Shown here one piece after another: positions 16,903 through 26,166 of a stretch of DNA of 50,127 nucleotides (position 1 is its first letter; every line of letters starts with the position of its first letter). This stretch comes from Synechococcus sp. UW140. Lineage in GTDB: Bacteria; Cyanobacteriota; Cyanobacteriia; PCC-6307; Cyanobiaceae. The notes beneath the pieces were generated by a model. The model worked only from the letters and a program-made list of their open reading frames with translations, ran no database searches and had not been told where the DNA came from. The stretch is taken from positions 1 through 50,127 of the forward strand of contig CAMAVE010000006.1 of NCBI GenBank assembly GCA_945861595.1. The letters run 5' to 3'. The translations under genes and the position numbers were made by a program.

Positions 16903-17895
16903 CTAGCCCTGGGCCGCAGCGCCCGTCAAAACGCCCCCGTCGAGGAACTGCCCCATGCGCCGGAACTTGGCATAGCGCTGGTCGATGAGCTCCACCTCAC
17001 TGCGCTGCTTGAGGTCGGCCAATTGCTCAAGCAGGGCGACGCGCAGGGTCTCGGCGGCCTGCAGCGGCGCCCAGTGGTTGCCGCCGGAGGGTTCGGGTAA
17101 CACCGCATCAATCAGGCCAAGGCGCAGCAGGTCAGCGGCGGTGATCTTGAGGGCCTCAGCGGCCACTGGCGCCTTGCTGGCATCGCGCCAGAGAATCGAA
17201 GCGCAGGCTTCGGGGCTGGCCACGGTGTAGACGCTGTGCTCAAACATCAGCAGACGATCCGCCACGCCAATGCCAAGGGCGCCGCCGGAGCCGCCTTCAC
17301 CGATCACGGTGGCAATAATCGGCACCCGCAGGCGAAACATCTCTCGCAGGTTGACGGCAATAGCCTCACCCTGGCCCAATTCTTCCGCCAGCACGCCGGC
17401 ATAGGCACCGGGGGTATCGATGAAACTGATGATCGGCAGCCGGAAGCGGTCGGCGTGGTCCATCAGCCGCATCGCCTTGCGGTAACCACCGGGAGAGGCC
17501 ATGCCGAAGTTGCGGGCGACGTTCTCCTTGGTGTCGCGACCCTTCTGCTGGCCGAGCAACACCACCGATTGGTCGCCGATGCGGCCGATGCCACCGACCA
17601 GGGCCTGGTCATCGGAGCCGCGGCGATCACCATGGAGTTCGTACCACTCATCGGTGAGCACCTGGATGTAATCGAGGGTGCTGGGGCGCTGGGGGTGGCG
17701 GGCCACCTGGATTTTCTGGGCCGGGGTGAGGCTGCTGAAGATCTCGACCCGTCGCCGGGCCGCCAGGGTTTCCAGTTGGTGCAACTGTTGGCTGACGTCC
17801 ACCTCGGAATCCTTGGCCAGCTGGCGGATCTGCTCGATCTGCTCCTCCAGTTCCACCAGGGGTTTTTCGAACTCCAACAGTGGACGGCGGGCCAT
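16903..17895 (-). CDS. accA: Acetyl-CoA carboxylase carboxyltransferase subunit alpha
   Basis: AccA with AccD forms the carboxyltransferase that makes malonyl-CoA for fatty-acid synthesis. The 330-residue protein starts [20 protein letters not shown] and contains the family blocks [53 protein letters not shown], and the oxyanion/CoA region [22 protein letters not shown] 17895 is chosen over an in-frame ATG 12 codons upstream because the family N-terminus begins at MARR. It lies about 86 nt downstream of the acyl-ACP reductase stop on the same strand, a known and conserved association in cyanobacteria that links fatty-acid supply to alkane synthesis. Confidence 0.97.
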   Translation of the reverse strand: MARRPLLEFEKPLVELEEQIEQIRQLAKDSEVDVSQQLHQLETLAARRRVEIFSSLTPAQKIQVARHPQRPSTLDYIQVLTDEWYELHGDRRGSDDQALVGGIGRIGDQSVVLLGQQKGRDTKENVARNFGMASPGGYRKAMRLMDHADRFRLPIISFIDTPGAYAGVLAEELGQGEAIAVNLREMFRLRVPIIATVIGEGGSGGALGIGVADRLLMFEHSVYTVASPEACASILWRDASKAPVAAEALKITAADLLRLGLIDAVLPEPSGGNHWAPLQAAETLRVALLEQLADLKQRSEVELIDQRYAKFRRMGQFLDGGVLTGAAAQG

Positions 17896-17981
17896 AAACG
17901 GGAAGGAGGTGGGGGTGGACACCACTGGCATGGGAAACCAGGGGGGGGACTGCCAGGCGAGGCTGGTGCGGGGAGGGGTCC

Positions 17982-19037
17982 CTAGACGGCGGCGAGAACC
18001 GCCCCAGGGCTGGGGGGAGCAGCGAGCTCCAAGCCGAGGGCCCGGAAGCCATGGCGCAGGGAGGCTTCACCGACCCAATCCATGGCTTCCAGGCTGATGT
18101 TGTTGCGGCCCCAGCTGAAATTGGTGTGGCGCGCTTCGAAATCAAGAATCATCGCCTCGGCAAAGCAGGCAAACATCTGACGCTGGGGTTTGGCCATCTC
18201 GGCTACCTCCATCATCTGCCAGCCGATGTCCTGCCAGAACTCCACAATGCCGCCTTTAAGCACATGCACGTCATCACTGACGAATTTGCTATCAAGATTT
18301 TTAGGGTAGCCGCCATCCACCATCAGGCAGGGCTTGCGCAGGCTGCTGGCCTCGATACTCAGACCCTGGGGCAGGCTCGCCACCCAAACGACCACGTCGG
18401 CCTCGGCTAGGGCGTCTTCGAGGTCCAGGATTCGACCGCTGCCCAGGGAGGCCTGGAGGTCGATCAGGGGTTGGGGGCGGCGGGCCACCAGCAGCAGTTC
18501 CCCCACGCCGGAGCGTTGCAGCCAGCGGCAGCAGGCACTGCCAATGTCGCCGCTGGCGCCCACCACGGCCACCTTGGCGGTGGCCAGGTCGATCCCCAAC
18601 TTGGGGGCGTTCTCCTCGACCTGGCGGCAGATCACCCAGGCGGTGTGGGTATTGCCGGTGGTGAAGCGCTGCCAGTCCAGGGCGGTAGCGCTGACGCGCT
18701 CCTCCTTGAGCAGGTTGAAATCCTCAAAAATGATCGAGGTAAAGCCGCCCAGGGCCGTGATGTCGATGCCGCTCTTCTGGGCCAATTCCATGGCCTTGAT
18801 CACCTTGCGCTTGGCCGTTTTAAAGCGGCGCAACATCTCCGGCACAAATACCGAATCGATATAGGCACCCTCAATGGTCTGGCCCGTGGGACTGGTGACA
18901 GTCACCCGCTCCACCAGCTGGGGCGGAGCACTGCACCACATGTCCAGGTCGCCGTCGGCATACTCCTCGAAGCCCAAGCTGCGGGCCTTGCTGCGGGCCT
19001 CTTCAAAGCTGGTGGAATGACCGATCAGACCGAACAT
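17982..19037 (-). CDS. aar: Long-chain fatty acyl-[acyl carrier protein] reductase (AAR)
   Basis: AAR reduces acyl-ACP to fatty aldehyde with NADPH, the first committed step of cyanobacterial alkane synthesis. The 351-residue product begins [20 protein letters not shown], has [12 protein letters not shown], the Rossmann loop [17 protein letters not shown] at residues 156-172, GGYPKNL, and [14 protein letters not shown]; Cys291 in that last block aligns, by my reading, with the catalytic cysteine of the Synechococcus elongatus enzyme. Start is ATG 19037; the longer open frame has no family match before it. The C-terminal ~12 residues ([11 protein letters not shown]) are extra. It sits between ado and accA. 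Confidence 0.97.
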   Translation of the reverse strand: MFGLIGHSTSFEEARSKARSLGFEEYADGDLDMWCSAPPQLVERVTVTSPTGQTIEGAYIDSVFVPEMLRRFKTAKRKVIKAMELAQKSGIDITALGGFTSIIFEDFNLLKEERVSATALDWQRFTTGNTHTAWVICRQVEENAPKLGIDLATAKVAVVGASGDIGSACCRWLQRSGVGELLLVARRPQPLIDLQASLGSGRILDLEDALAEADVVVWVASLPQGLSIEASSLRKPCLMVDGGYPKNLDSKFVSDDVHVLKGGIVEFWQDIGWQMMEVAEMAKPQRQMFACFAEAMILDFEARHTNFSWGRNNISLEAMDWVGEASLRHGFRALGLELAAPPSPGAVLAAV

Positions 19038-19154
19038 GAAGCCGTCAAGAAAGGGGCGTAATGGCTGCGGATCCGGGACAATCCCGGCAGGTCCTGCCAT
19101 CTTGCCACTGGCACCGGCCCGGGGAGCCCCGTTGGGGGGCTGGCGGCTGGGACC

Positions 19155-19892
19155 TCAGCCCACCAGGGCGGCGGCGGCCATCTTGGCGATTTCCCTGTTG
19201 GTGAAGCCCACTTCCACCAGGGCTTCCTGGTAGGAGGACAGGAAATCGGCCATCAGATCTTCCTGCTCCATCTGCAGCACGGCAGCATCAGCCGCCACCT
19301 GCTCCAGCATCTTGCGCACCAGGGGCAGGTTCTGGCGGTTGGCCTGCTCGAGCTCCTCGCGGGCCGTGTCCAGATTGGCCTTGAGCCATTCCTGGCCGTA
19401 GTTGAGGTGGGTGTATTCGTCCTTGACGACCCCTTCGGTGATCTTGCGGGCGAAGGGATCGGCCACAGGGATATAGATGTGATAAGCGGAGATCGCAAAG
19501 GCCTCGATCAAGATGGCCTGGATCAGCAAGCAGGTGACCACCTTGCCTTCGGCCAGAGCCGTCTGGAAGTTCTGGTGGAGGGGAGAGAAAAACTCCTTAG
19601 CGAAGGGCATGTCAGCGGTGACGCCCAGGTTGTTGGCACAGGCGGTGAAGCCGCGCATGTGCTTCAGCTCCATGCGGGCCAACCGGGTGAGCTCATCAGC
19701 CTGTTCAGGGATCAGCGTGCCGATCGAGATGTAGTTGTCGTGGGCTTCCTGCTCGCCCTCAATCACGATCGCGTTGATGCGGCTGTAGGCATCCTTATAG
19801 ATGTCGCTGCTGAAATCGGGCAGGCCCAGGGCTAGGGAGTCAACCGCTTCGGCGCCGCTGGGGCTGGCCACTGCGGTTTCAAGGGTTGCCAT
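19155..19892 (-). CDS. ado: Aldehyde-deformylating oxygenase (ADO)
   Basis: ADO converts the fatty aldehyde made by AAR into an alkane plus formate, using O2 and an external reductant at a non-haem di-iron centre in a ferritin-like bundle. The 245-residue product has all six expected iron ligands: Glu47, Glu75 and His78 (MELKH), Glu130, and Glu159 with His162 (DEYTH). [16 protein letters not shown] and other blocks match. Start is ATG 19892 ([10 protein letters not shown]); a longer in-frame extension has no family match. The 117-nt gap to aar holds a weak hairpin (AGCCCC/GGGGCT) near 19125, which could tune expression between the two genes. Confidence 0.97.
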   Translation of the reverse strand: MATLETAVASPSGAEAVDSLALGLPDFSSDIYKDAYSRINAIVIEGEQEAHDNYISIGTLIPEQADELTRLARMELKHMRGFTACANNLGVTADMPFAKEFFSPLHQNFQTALAEGKVVTCLLIQAILIEAFAISAYHIYIPVADPFARKITEGVVKDEYTHLNYGQEWLKANLDTAREELEQANRQNLPLVRKMLEQVAADAAVLQMEQEDLMADFLSSYQEALVEVGFTNREIAKMAAAALVG

Positions 19893-20046
19893 GGCTAGCG
19901 GATTCGGGAAGGGAGTGCCATTGACTGTAACCATCCCCTGCGGAAACGGGCTGACTGGGGAGCCAGATCCCCTGACCGGCTGATCGCCGCCCGGCGTGGG
20001 GAAAGGGAGCCAGGCCTCCAAGGGCCAGGCCTTCAACAACGAGCGA

Positions 20047-20838
20047 CTAGGGCCCCGTGGGGGGCCAGTTGCTGCGCAGCAGAGTGCTGAGCAGCTCGCC
20101 CCATCCCGCCACCAGGCGGCCAAACAGGGCCTCGCCCAAGGCCCCATCGGCCCCGCTGACATCGCCGATCACGCCTGATTCGGACAGGTCCGCCGCACGC
20201 CAGGCCACGGGCACGGCCCCCTCCAGGCTCCAGCCCTCGGGAGGCTGGGGGCCGTCCAGACCATCACAGGGCCGCTGCGGTCCCACCAGGTCTGGCGCCA
20301 GGTGCAACATCAAGCTGGTTTCGGCCAGGCCGGCGTGCAAGCCCTGGCGCCGCTCCGGCTGGGGCAACAGGGCCGATAGGCCCGGCGGGCCGCTCCACAG
20401 GAAACAGGGCAGCACGGCCAGGGAGGGACGGCGGCAGCGCAGTTCCCGGGCCGCCACCTGCAGGAGGGCGATCTGGCCGCCATGGGCGTTGAACAACACC
20501 AGGCGCTGGAAGCCGGCGTCGGCTAGCTGACTGCCCACGCTCACCACCAGGGAGACCAGCAGCTCAGACGGCAGGCTGATGGTGCCGGCAAAGCCCTGGT
20601 GTTCGGGGGAGAACCCCAGGCTCTGGCAGGGCAGGCGCCAGATCGGCAGCGCGGGATCGAGTTGGGTCAACACCGCATCGGCCACCCGTTCGGCAAAGAT
20701 TGCGTCCGTGGCCAAGGGCAGCTGGGGCCCGTGTTGCTCAATCGCGCCAAAGGGCCAGAGCACGGTGCTGCCGCCCTGGCGGGCGGCCTCCGCCAGCTGG
20801 GGCCAGGCCAGCCGATCCAGACACCGTGGCGCGGACAT
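20047..20838 (-). CDS. Creatininase family amidohydrolase
   Basis: The 263-residue product has the creatininase-family metal-site blocks: [20 protein letters not shown] with Glu34, His36 and Asp45, the [13 protein letters not shown] block near residue 78, and LFNAHGGQ around 116-122. Family members hydrolyse cyclic or linear amides, including creatinine and formamide intermediates in cofactor pathways. Exact substrate is unknown. I recall a creatininase-family gene commonly lying upstream of the alkane pair in picocyanobacteria; here 154 nt separates it from ado in the same direction. It starts divergently from the S1-domain gene across 55 nt. Confidence 0.88.
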   Translation of the reverse strand: MSAPRCLDRLAWPQLAEAARQGGSTVLWPFGAIEQHGPQLPLATDAIFAERVADAVLTQLDPALPIWRLPCQSLGFSPEHQGFAGTISLPSELLVSLVVSVGSQLADAGFQRLVLFNAHGGQIALLQVAARELRCRRPSLAVLPCFLWSGPPGLSALLPQPERRQGLHAGLAETSLMLHLAPDLVGPQRPCDGLDGPQPPEGWSLEGAVPVAWRAADLSESGVIGDVSGADGALGEALFGRLVAGWGELLSTLLRSNWPPTGP

Positions 20839-20893
20839 GGCTTAGCTCGATCGGGCGTCCCTACAGTGTGGGGCTAAGAGCATCCCCTTGGTC

Positions 20894-22282
20894 ATGGCCG
20901 GATCCGGCAACCCCCAGCCCCCCCAGCCACCGGCCAAGCCCGCCCAGTCGCTGGCCGCCAGGCCCCAGGGCCCCAACCGCACCCCGGCCCCAGCGCCGGT
21001 ACGCAAGCCCCCCCAGGTGCTGCACATCAGCAAAAAGGACGAACAACAGCGGCTTGAACTGGAGGCCAATGAGGCCCGTCAGGCCGCCGAAGCGGCCTTG
21101 CAACGGGCGGCCGATCTGGAGGCCGCCGCCCGGGCCGGCCGCGGTGAAGCGCCCCTAGCCCCCCAACGGCCCACCACGCCAGCCAGCCCGACCCCAGCCC
21201 CCGTCAGCGACGAGGAGCGCTTCGACATGGGCAGCATGGAGGGGCTGACCATGGCCGATCTGCTGGGACCCGATTCCAGCCGCCAGCGTCGCTCAGGTGG
21301 CGGCAGCAGCGGTTCGGCTCGAATGGTTGGCAACGCAGGCGCCAGCCCTGAACGGGGCCAGGAGCGGCCCTCGACGCCAGCGCGCACAGTCGACGATTTC
21401 GATTTTGATGAGGAGGCTTTCCTGGCCGCCCTCGATGAAAACGAGCCGATCGGCACCACCGGCGAGGTCGTCAGTGGCGTCGTCCTGAGCGTCGAAAGCG
21501 ATGGGGTGTATGTGGATGTGGGCGGCAAGGCCCCCGGCTTCATGCCCAAGGCCGAAGCCGGACTAGGGGTCATCACCAACCTCAAGGAGCGCTTCCCCAA
21601 GGGCACCGCCGTGCAGGTGCTCGTCACCCGCGAGCAGAACGCCGATGGCATGGTGACGATCAGCGCCCGGGCCCTGGCCCTACGCCAGAGCTGGGAGAAG
21701 GTGCGCCAACTCGAGAAGGAAGGCAAGGTCGTACAGGTCAAGGTGAGCGGCTTCAATCGGGGTGGCGTGACCGCCGACCTGGAGGGCCTGCGCGGCTTCA
21801 TCCCCCGCTCCCAGCTCCAGGACGGCGAAAACCATGAAGCCCTGGTGGGCAAAACCTTGGGTGTGGCCTTCCTGGAGGTGAACCCGGAAACCCGCAAACT
21901 GGTGCTCTCGGAGAAGAAGGCTGCCACCGCCGCCCTGTTCACCAACCTGGAGGTGGGCCAACTGGTCGAAGGTCAGGTGGTGGCGGTCAAGCCCTACGGC
22001 CTTTTTGTCGATCTCGGCGGGGTCAGCGGCCTGCTGCACCATTCGGCGATCACCGGCGGCACCATGCGCGACCTGCGCGAAATCTTTGACCAGGGCGACA
22101 GGCTCAAGGCCCTGATCACCGAACTGGATCCCGGCCGCGGACGGATCGCCCTCAACACGGCCCTGCTGGAGGGTCAACCGGGTGAATTGCTGATCGCCAA
22201 GGACACGGTGATGGCCGAAGCCGCCGACCGGGCCAACCGGGCGCGCAACATGCTCCGCCACCAGGAGCAGGCCGCAGGATGA
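20894..22282 (+). CDS. S1 RNA-binding domain protein (ribosomal protein S1-like)
   Basis: The 462-residue protein has about 185 N-terminal residues of low complexity, with Pro/Ala/Arg-rich and acidic patches, one coiled-coil-like stretch (KKDEQQRLELEANEARQAAE) and a short acidic block DDFDFDEEAFLAALDENEP. Three S1 OB-fold repeats follow: GEVVSGVVLSVESDGVYVDV, a diverged middle copy beginning GKVVQVKVSGFNRGGVTADL, and GQLVEGQVVAVKPYGLFVDL. Cyanobacteria carry more than one S1 homologue; this is the type with a variable head and may bind mRNA leaders or ribosomes. Start is ATG 20894 rather than TTG 20888. Its stop overlaps the ATG of the Tab2 gene (ATGA), implying coupled translation. Confidence 0.86.
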   Translation: MAGSGNPQPPQPPAKPAQSLAARPQGPNRTPAPAPVRKPPQVLHISKKDEQQRLELEANEARQAAEAALQRAADLEAAARAGRGEAPLAPQRPTTPASPTPAPVSDEERFDMGSMEGLTMADLLGPDSSRQRRSGGGSSGSARMVGNAGASPERGQERPSTPARTVDDFDFDEEAFLAALDENEPIGTTGEVVSGVVLSVESDGVYVDVGGKAPGFMPKAEAGLGVITNLKERFPKGTAVQVLVTREQNADGMVTISARALALRQSWEKVRQLEKEGKVVQVKVSGFNRGGVTADLEGLRGFIPRSQLQDGENHEALVGKTLGVAFLEVNPETRKLVLSEKKAATAALFTNLEVGQLVEGQVVAVKPYGLFVDLGGVSGLLHHSAITGGTMRDLREIFDQGDRLKALITELDPGRGRIALNTALLEGQPGELLIAKDTVMAEAADRANRARNMLRHQEQAAG

Positions 22283-23166
22283 GCCTGGTTGCCGCAGCCT
22301 TGATCGAAGCGGACTGGGAGCTGGACTATTACTCCCGCCCCGTACTTGAACCCGACGGCAAGAAGCGTTGGGAACTGCTGATTTGCTCCAGTCAGGGGCT
22401 AGACCCGAGCCAGGGCCGGTTCCGTTGGGTGCTGCGCTGCCCGGCGGCGAGCGTCAATTCCGTGTGGCTGCGCGACGCCCTTGGCGAGGCCCTCGCCGCC
22501 GCCGCCGACCAGGGCTTTGGCCCGCCCCGGCGCATCCGCTGCTGGCGACCCTCGATGCGCACCATGGTGCAACGGGCCGCCGAATCCCTGGCCCTCGAGG
22601 TGGTGGCCAGTCGCCGTTGCTATGGCCTCATTGAATGGCTGATCGAGCGCCAGCGAGATGTGTATCCGGCTGAAGAGGGTTACCTGGCCGGCCCCCTGGC
22701 CCCGCCCCCGTCACCGATCCAGCCCCTGGCCGTGCCCCTGCCAGAAGCGGCCCGGGGCGAACGCTGGAGCTGGGCCTCCCTGCCCTTGGCAGCCCTGCGC
22801 GAAGCGGACCAATGGCCGATTGATTTCCCAGCCCTGGTCCCCCTGCCCGCCGAGCTTGATGACGATTTAATGGTGACCGGCCTGCGCCTGTTCAGCAGCA
22901 ACCGCTCCCTGGCGATTGCCGGCTGGCTGGCCGGACTCGAGCCCGTGCGGCTGAGCGTGGCGGGCCAGCAGCTGGTGCTGGAGGCAGGCCTGGAGGACCG
23001 TTGGCTGCTGGGCAACCTGGCGGCGGAGGAAGCCGCCGCCGCCGCCGAGGCCCTGCAGCAAGCCCGCCTAGCCGCCGGCGGGGTGCAGTTTCTGGCCGTT
23101 CAGGCCAGCGAAGAGCAGCCTGGCTTCACCGGCTTCTGGCTCCTGCGGGACCTGCCGGACGCCTAA
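22279..23166 (+). CDS. Tab2/Atab2 family RNA-binding protein
   Basis: Tab2 family proteins in algae and plants bind photosystem mRNA leaders and are needed to translate PsaB and related subunits; cyanobacterial homologues are conserved but less studied. The 295-residue product has the characteristic start WELDYYSRPVLEPDGKKRWELLIC. It continues with FRWVLRCPAASVNSVWLRDAL, RRIRCWRPSMRTMVQRAAE and the C-terminal block FLAVQASEEQPGFTGFWLLRDLP, which fit the family across its length. The ATGA overlap with the S1-domain gene suggests that an RNA-binding translation factor pair is made from one mRNA. The middle, about residues 135-165, is Pro-rich and variable. Confidence 0.88.
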   Translation: MSLVAAALIEADWELDYYSRPVLEPDGKKRWELLICSSQGLDPSQGRFRWVLRCPAASVNSVWLRDALGEALAAAADQGFGPPRRIRCWRPSMRTMVQRAAESLALEVVASRRCYGLIEWLIERQRDVYPAEEGYLAGPLAPPPSPIQPLAVPLPEAARGERWSWASLPLAALREADQWPIDFPALVPLPAELDDDLMVTGLRLFSSNRSLAIAGWLAGLEPVRLSVAGQQLVLEAGLEDRWLLGNLAAEEAAAAAEALQQARLAAGGVQFLAVQASEEQPGFTGFWLLRDLPDA

Positions 23167-23184
23167 GGCCCACCCTCGCCCGCC

Positions 23185-24030
23185 ATGGCTGAAGCCGTTG
23201 ATGCCCCCTTCGATCGGCCCGATGCCGGCTTCAACACCCTGGTGGACTGGACCTGGGTTGGCAGCTACGGCGGCTACTACCTGCAATCCGATTTGCTGGC
23301 GGAATTTGAGCATGGGTTTTTCACACGCCAATGGCAGGGCCGGGGCCCCCAGCACTTAGCCGGTACCATCAGTGCGGGCATCAGTGTCCATCGCCTAACC
23401 CAGGTCCATGGCGCCGAGGTGCTGCCAGCTTCGGACTGCTTCGCTGAACCCTGGCCCGAAGCCGACGGACTGAGGAGCGATGCGGGGGGCCAGAGCCTCT
23501 GGGTGTGCGGCGCAGATTGCACCCCGGTGCTGCTGGCGGACCGACGCAGCGGCCGGGTGGCGGCCTGCCATGGGGGCTGGCGCGGGGTGGCTGGCCGCAT
23601 CCTGCCCAAGGCCATCGCCCAACTCGAAGCCGCCGGGTGCCGCCGGGAAGACCTTGTCGTTGCCCTGGGGCCGGCCATCTCAGGGGAGCGCTACCAGGTC
23701 CAGCGCAACGTCACTGACCAGGTGGCCCTGGGACTGGTCAATCGCCAAGCTATTGACCTGGGCGCCAGCCGCGAGCTGGAGTCATCCGAGCTGATGAAAC
23801 TTCGGCAGGAATTGATTCAGTGTGGCGCCCTGCTAGAAGATGACAAGCCAGGCCATGATCGTCTCGACCTGCGCGCTGCCAGCCGTCGCCAGCTTGAATT
23901 GTGTGGTCTGTCCGAGCGCCAGATCAGTACTTGCCAACTCTGCACGGCAAGCGAAGAGCTGCTGTTCCATTCTTGGCGCCGCGACCAGGTTCGCACCGTG
24001 CAGTGGAGCGGTATTGTGTCGCAGGCTTGA
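23185..24030 (+). CDS. pgeF: PgeF/YfiH family purine nucleosidase or multicopper-polyphenol-oxidase-like protein
   Basis: The 281-residue product belongs to the DUF152 family, whose members act as zinc-dependent purine nucleoside phosphorylase/deaminases and in some bacteria as peptidoglycan editing factor. Visible ligands are His in LTQVHGAEV, Cys in GADCTPVLLADR, and His in ACHGGWRGVAGRI, followed by LGPAISGERYQV. The C-terminal SERQISTCQLCTASEELLFHSWRRD also fits the family. The N-terminus is extended by about 25 residues. ATG 23185 follows the Tab2 stop by 18 nt, so the gene is likely part of the same transcript. Annotations as laccase are historical; exact activity here is not proven. 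Confidence 0.88.
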   Translation: MAEAVDAPFDRPDAGFNTLVDWTWVGSYGGYYLQSDLLAEFEHGFFTRQWQGRGPQHLAGTISAGISVHRLTQVHGAEVLPASDCFAEPWPEADGLRSDAGGQSLWVCGADCTPVLLADRRSGRVAACHGGWRGVAGRILPKAIAQLEAAGCRREDLVVALGPAISGERYQVQRNVTDQVALGLVNRQAIDLGASRELESSELMKLRQELIQCGALLEDDKPGHDRLDLRAASRRQLELCGLSERQISTCQLCTASEELLFHSWRRDQVRTVQWSGIVSQA

Positions 24031-24032
24031 CT

Positions 24033-24051
24033 GCAACCCGCCAGGGGTTGC
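24033..24051 (+). terminator. Short hairpin after pgeF
   Basis: GCAACCC and GGGTTGC form a perfect 7-bp stem around a 5-nt loop, 3 nt past the pgeF stop. No clear T-tract follows. It separates the S1-Tab2-pgeF transcript from the promoter ahead of abrB, so a terminating role is plausible. Confidence 0.4.
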
Positions 24052-24080
24052 GAATCAATTGCCGTAGATGTGCAGGGGGG

Positions 24081-24109
24081 TTGCAGATGGCCTCACACCC
24101 ATGTAAGAA
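24081..24109 (+). promoter_or_regulatory. Candidate sigma70-type promoter of abrB
   Basis: TTGCAG (24081-24086) and TAAGAA (24104-24109) are separated by exactly 17 nt, close to consensus -35 and -10 boxes. They lie 25 nt before the abrB ATG, in the only locally A+T-rich patch of the region, which would give a very short leader of about 20 nt. Confidence 0.5.
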
Positions 24110-24134
24110 TGCAGTTGCTACACATAACAATCCA

Positions 24135-24500
24135 ATGAAACTGCTGTCTGGTCCTGATTTGCTTGCCAAGGTTAAGGAGTTGGGTGATGCCAGCAAGTCC
24201 GATGTCGTCCGCGCCTGCGGCTATGTGACCACCAAAAAAGACGGCACCGAGCGCCTGAACTTCACAGCCTTCTACGAAGCCCTACTCAACGCCAAGGGGG
24301 TTGACTTCGGCACCAATTCCAAGGTCGGCAAAGGAGGTCGCAAGCTCAGCTTCACCACCAAGGTGCAGTTCAACGGCAACCTGATGGTGGGCAAGGCCTA
24401 TACCGCCATGCTCGACCTCAAGCCCGGCGACGAGTTTGAGATCAAGCTGGGCCGCAAGCAGATTCGCCTGGCGCCCCTGGGTGCTGAAGACGAAGAGTGA
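24135..24500 (+). CDS. AbrB family transcriptional regulator (cyanobacterial type)
   Basis: The 121-residue product starts MKLLSGPDLLAKVKEL and matches the cyanobacterial AbrB (cyAbrB) family, abundant regulators that help couple carbon/nitrogen status to gene expression. The N-terminal ~60 residues (SKSDVVRACGYVTTKKDG...LNFTAFYEALLNAKG) are the cyanobacteria-specific region. The C-terminal part ending KPGDEFEIKLGRKQIRLAPLG resembles the swapped-hairpin DNA-binding motif, which in this group lies at the C-terminus. ATG 24135 is preferred over the longer frame because of the promoter directly upstream. Its last 59 nt overlap the convergent flavoprotein gene. Confidence 0.9.
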   Translation: MKLLSGPDLLAKVKELGDASKSDVVRACGYVTTKKDGTERLNFTAFYEALLNAKGVDFGTNSKVGKGGRKLSFTTKVQFNGNLMVGKAYTAMLDLKPGDEFEIKLGRKQIRLAPLGAEDEE

Positions 24501-26166
24501 GGGCCACGGCTTCGGCCACCCGAATCCCATCAATGGCCGCCGAGAGGATGCCGCCGGCATAGCCGGCCCCCTCTCCGGCCGGATACAGCCCCCTGGTGTT
24601 GACACTCTCGAAATCGCCATTGCGCGGCAGCCGCAAAGGCGAAGATGTTCTCGTTTCCACCCCGGTCAACAGGGCATCGGCCATGGCGTAGCCCGGAATC
24701 GTGCGATTAAAGGCTGGTAGAGCCTCGCGCAGGGCCTCAATCACAAAGGACGGCAAGGCAGATTCCAGATTGGTCAGCCGTACCCCCGGCTCGTAGGAAG
24801 GGATGACAGTGCCCAGGTCCCCAGAGCTGCGATTGCCAAGAAAATCATCCAGCCGTTGACCGGGGGCCGCATAGCTGGCGCCACCGAGGGCAAAGGCCTT
24901 CTCCTCCCAATGGCGTTGGAAGGCAATCCCTGCTAGTGGATCCCCTGGACCATCGCCGTAGGGTTCCACATCGGCCGGTTCAATCGAGACGACAATGGCG
25001 CTATTGGCATTGCGCTCATTGCGCGAATGCTGGCTCATGCCATTGGTCACGACCCGGCCCACTTCCGAAGTGGCCCCCACCACCAGCCCCCCCGGACACA
25101 TGCAAAAGCTATAGGCGCAGCGTCCATTACTGGCATGGTGCACCAGTTTGTATTCGGCCGACCCCAGGCGCGGGTGGCCGGCGCAGGCGCCCCAGCGGGC
25201 CTGGTCAATCAGGGCCTGGGGATGTTCGATGCGCAGGCCCACGGAGAACGGCTTGAGCTCCATGGCCACCGCCTGCTGGTGCAGCATCGCGAAGGTGTCC
25301 CGGGCACTGTGGCCCACGGCCAGAACAACCTGATTAGCCGCGATAAAGCTGTTATCGACCAGGGTGACCCCCGTGACGCGCTGCTGGGGGGCGTCAGACC
25401 CACCCCCTACCGGATCGATCGCTTCCACCTCCAGGCGCTCCACCCGGCTGCCAAATCGGATTTCACCCCCTAGGGCCTCAATTTGGGCCCGCAGGCCCCG
25501 CACCACCGTGGCGAGCTTGTAGGTGCCGATGTGGGGCCGGTGCAACACCAGGATTTCCGGGTTGGCCCCAGCGGCCACCAGCTCCTCCAACACCTTGCGG
25601 CCCCGGTGGCCAGGATCGCGCACCTGGCTGTAGAGCTTGCCGTCGGAGAAGGTACCCGCACCGCCTTCGCCAAATTGGGCGTTGGATTCAGGCTGGAAAG
25701 GGCTGCGACCCTTCCAGAAGCCAAAGGTGTCGGCGCTGCGCTGCTTGATCGCCTGGCCCCGCTCGAGCAGCAGGGGTTTGAGACCCATCTGGGCCAGCAA
25801 CAGGGCGGCGAAATAACCACAGGGCCCGGCGCCAATCACCACCGGGCGGAGCAGGTCCTGGCCAAGGCGCTGCCGGAGATGGGGCGGCGCCTGCCAGGGC
25901 ACCACGTAACGGGTATCCGGACTGGGAGCGAGGTGGGAATCGCCGCGAAAGCGTTGCAGCAGTTTGGTCTCTAGATCTGGGGCCAGCTCCAGGTCCAGGC
26001 TGTAGGTCAGTTGGATCTGGCCCGCTTTCCGCGCATCGATGCTGCGTTTAACCAGGTGGTGGGCCCTGAGGGCATCGGCCGGTAGCCGCAGCCGTTTGCA
26101 GGCCGCCGCCACCAGATCCACCTCGTTGTGATCAAGCGGCAGCTTCAGTTCGGTCAGCCGCAACAC
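24442..26166 (-). CDS. FAD-dependent oxidoreductase, COG2509 type
   Basis: The 574-residue flavoprotein has an N-terminal ~100-residue domain (LRLTELKLPLDHNEVDLVAA...DARKAGQIQLTYSL) typical of the COG2509 group. A Rossmann FAD loop VVIGAGPCGYFAALLLAQMG follows around residue 112, then the signature ESNAQFGEGGAGTFSDGKLYSQVRD. CMCPGGLVVGATSE and the C-terminal RGLYPAGEGAGYAGGILSAA complete the FAD site. Substrate and role are unknown. The start is taken as GTG 26166, giving VLRLTELKLP; an ATG at 26250 would add 28 residues without resemblance to the family. It overlaps the abrB tail by 59 nt at the 3' end. Confidence 0.87.
   Translation of the reverse strand: MLRLTELKLPLDHNEVDLVAAACKRLRLPADALRAHHLVKRSIDARKAGQIQLTYSLDLELAPDLETKLLQRFRGDSHLAPSPDTRYVVPWQAPPHLRQRLGQDLLRPVVIGAGPCGYFAALLLAQMGLKPLLLERGQAIKQRSADTFGFWKGRSPFQPESNAQFGEGGAGTFSDGKLYSQVRDPGHRGRKVLEELVAAGANPEILVLHRPHIGTYKLATVVRGLRAQIEALGGEIRFGSRVERLEVEAIDPVGGGSDAPQQRVTGVTLVDNSFIAANQVVLAVGHSARDTFAMLHQQAVAMELKPFSVGLRIEHPQALIDQARWGACAGHPRLGSAEYKLVHHASNGRCAYSFCMCPGGLVVGATSEVGRVVTNGMSQHSRNERNANSAIVVSIEPADVEPYGDGPGDPLAGIAFQRHWEEKAFALGGASYAAPGQRLDDFLGNRSSGDLGTVIPSYEPGVRLTNLESALPSFVIEALREALPAFNRTIPGYAMADALLTGVETRTSSPLRLPRNGDFESVNTRGLYPAGEGAGYAGGILSAAIDGIRVAEAVALTLRLQHPGAPGESACGPA

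Noticed and set aside
19110-19150. Hairpin AGCCCC/GGGGCT between ado and aar as a terminator
   Set aside because: The stem is short, there is no T-tract, and GC-rich spacers produce such pairs by chance; kept only as a remark in the ado entry.
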